A stretch of 45,982 nt of DNA from positions 15,652 through 61,633 of the forward strand of contig JAKCWW010000307.1 in assembly GCA_026260175.1 (NCBI GenBank), written 5' to 3'. The position numbers and the translations under genes are program-made. Below the pieces are notes generated by a model. That model did not search any database. It worked only from the letters and a program-made list of their open reading frames with translations, and was not told the DNA's origin. Shown here piece by piece: positions 44,725-45,982 of this stretch. This DNA is from Reticulitermes lucifugus. Its lineage: Eukaryota; Arthropoda; Insecta; Blattodea; Rhinotermitidae. Every line of letters begins with the position of its first letter. Position 1 is the first letter of the stretch.

Positions 44725-44757
<33 letters not shown>
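44379..44757 (-). mobile_element. Non-LTR retrotransposon C-terminal remnant with microsatellites on both sides
   Basis: On the minus strand, from 44725 downward: THIQRS, a stop, KMKCFDI, a stop, VIIRVRGIVTKELKVSVNN; then, after a poly-A interruption (poly-T with one N at 44579 on the plus strand), an ILDTVHN-like stretch and GVHHWFKRIITGK. This parallels EIQRMWNMKTKVIPVIIGA..IPGKH..TAILGTAHILRKVL of LINE reverse transcriptases and continues further 5' than the copy at 37358. ATT/ATC repeats form the tail (44379-44431), and (ATT)n at 44726-44757 bounds the 5' side. Confidence 0.7.
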
Positions 44758-45779
44758 GTCTGGTTTTAAAATGTGAACATCTACTGCTTAGTTCTTTTCC
44801 ACATTTGTTTCTAGAACAAGCTCATGACTTGTGTCTAATAAAGTACCCGTGATTTTCTTCTGTTATTATGTTTTCGCCAAATACAAGCGTATTCCTTGAC
44901 CCCAAATTTGACGTTGACCTGTACGTATAGGACATTTGGTGTCGGCCTCCAGCAAATAATTTGCTCCACTATCTCTGAAGAGATTTAATTAACGACTCTA
45001 CTACTATGGCAATTTACGATTGATGGCACTAGTAACTGCCAACAATGGGGATTGATGAAATGAGAGGAAGGCAGATAATGCGTGTGGAAGATGAAGAGCA
45101 GCTTTGTCCGAAACACTCTTGAACGCGACGGGAATCGAAACTGTGTACTTGATATGAGGATCTCATTGTACCCATAGGATCAGTACGTTATTTCACAGAT
45201 CAAATGCATGACATCACATTCAGATCGGCAGAAATGAGTAAATAATATATATAAAGTTGAAGACCGCAGTAAGATTCGGACGTGATCTGTGGACCGGAGA
45301 CGCCATAATCACATTCTGTAAGTTTCATTTTCTTATTGTGCTTGTGGGACATTTCTTTTACATCCAGAATGCATTGATAATTGAATCTGTCACTCAGTAT
45401 TTCATATCGTCAGATTCTGATTAGTCTCAAAGCTTCTAGTGTGCACCGTGGTACCAGTCTTATTGTGACGTTGCATTGATTTGAGGTGGCCAAAACCGAA
45501 ATTGTTTCAGCACATATCTAGTAGGAGGTACATTTCTTTTGAGCTTCTGCTGTATCGAATATCGAAGGTATTCTGACAGAAATTGATAAGAAAATAAAAT
45601 GAATTGCTGTATCAATAATTACAGTAGCTACCTTGGATCTAGGCTTATTTTTAGTAATGTCATATAATGTCAGATTAGAGTAAGGTGACGCAAAATGCAG
45701 AAAATTTAAAGTTATGGAATTGTAGGCATGAAAGATGCGTATGAATCTTTCCTGAAACTCTTCAAGGAATTCCCCGTCG
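44758..45779. other. No recognisable feature
   Basis: AT-rich sequence without conserved frame or recognised repeat. Confidence 0.6.
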
Positions 45780-45950
45780 TCTGTTCAGCCGCTCTTACGA
45801 GAATCCATCATTTTATCCTATCCTTAATCCTAAATTTCACACCACATTTTTAATATCCATTATAATATTGTTCTTCCACCTAGTCTTTTTCCCTTCAATT
45901 TCCCCCATGAATTAGTCTTTATTTTCACATTATATTCACCGTGCATTCTC
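45780..45950 (-). mobile_element. Possible LINE C-terminal fragment
   Basis: The minus strand reads GKKTRWKNNIIMDIKNV, similar in spacing to the GRPRRRWEDNIKMDLRE motif near the C-terminus of many insect non-LTR polyproteins. A stop follows and the downstream match is poor. Assigned by eye only. Confidence 0.35.
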
Positions 45951-45982
45951 TCTTATATAATAGCTTTTATTTTAACCAACAT

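Noticed and set aside
1-45982. CRISPR arrays, operons, ribosome binding sites and prophage
   Set aside because: No such structure. The repeat content (SINE, LINE, mariner, Penelope-like) shows eukaryotic nuclear DNA.

Overview
The window looks like non-coding nuclear DNA from an insect. It is AT-rich and has no long open frame: nothing exceeds about 145 codons, and no frame reads as a host protein with a recognisable domain. It is dense in tRNA-derived SINEs, decayed mariner transposons, ends of non-LTR retrotransposons, Penelope-like fragments, small inverted-repeat elements and trinucleotide microsatellites. The SINE and repeat families resemble ones I associate with cockroaches and termites (Blattodea). 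That placement rests on memory of repeat-encoded peptides, not on a search, so treat it as moderate confidence. A 50-base run of N marks an assembly gap.

Layout. 0-5 kb: the 3' end of a non-LTR element at the left edge, an inverted pair of Penelope-like ends (about 0.6-0.95 kb), a 185-bp pogo/Tigger-like MITE with TA duplications (1.07-1.25 kb), and a degenerate 141-bp-period tandem array (2.46-3.0 kb). 5-9.5 kb: a SINE-rich stretch holding three tRNA-derived families, four copies of them within 1 kb. 12-17.3 kb: two N-terminal remnants of one mariner family, one of which keeps the exact DD34D spacing, and a possible hAT remnant. 19-29.5 kb: scattered SINEs, three small tandem or inverted-repeat structures, and fragments of an interspersed repeat with conserved coding-like segments. 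30-35 kb: a SINE, an internally deleted mariner with both terminal repeats and TA duplications, and a nested locus in which a 5'-truncated LINE (11-bp target duplication) lies inside an inverted pair of Penelope-like ends. One arm of that pair carries a nearly complete hammerhead ribozyme core. 35-46 kb: a weak ~150-bp periodic array, two LINE C-terminal remnants with microsatellite tails, a young 57-bp minisatellite, further SINEs and two RFX X-box-like palindromes.

No pathway or operon is present. The elements are parasitic and mostly dead, and any host gene crossing the window would do so by introns. The strongest leads are the hammerhead-bearing Penelope-like inverted repeats, the nested LINE insertion, and the 57-bp minisatellite, which is open in several frames on both strands.
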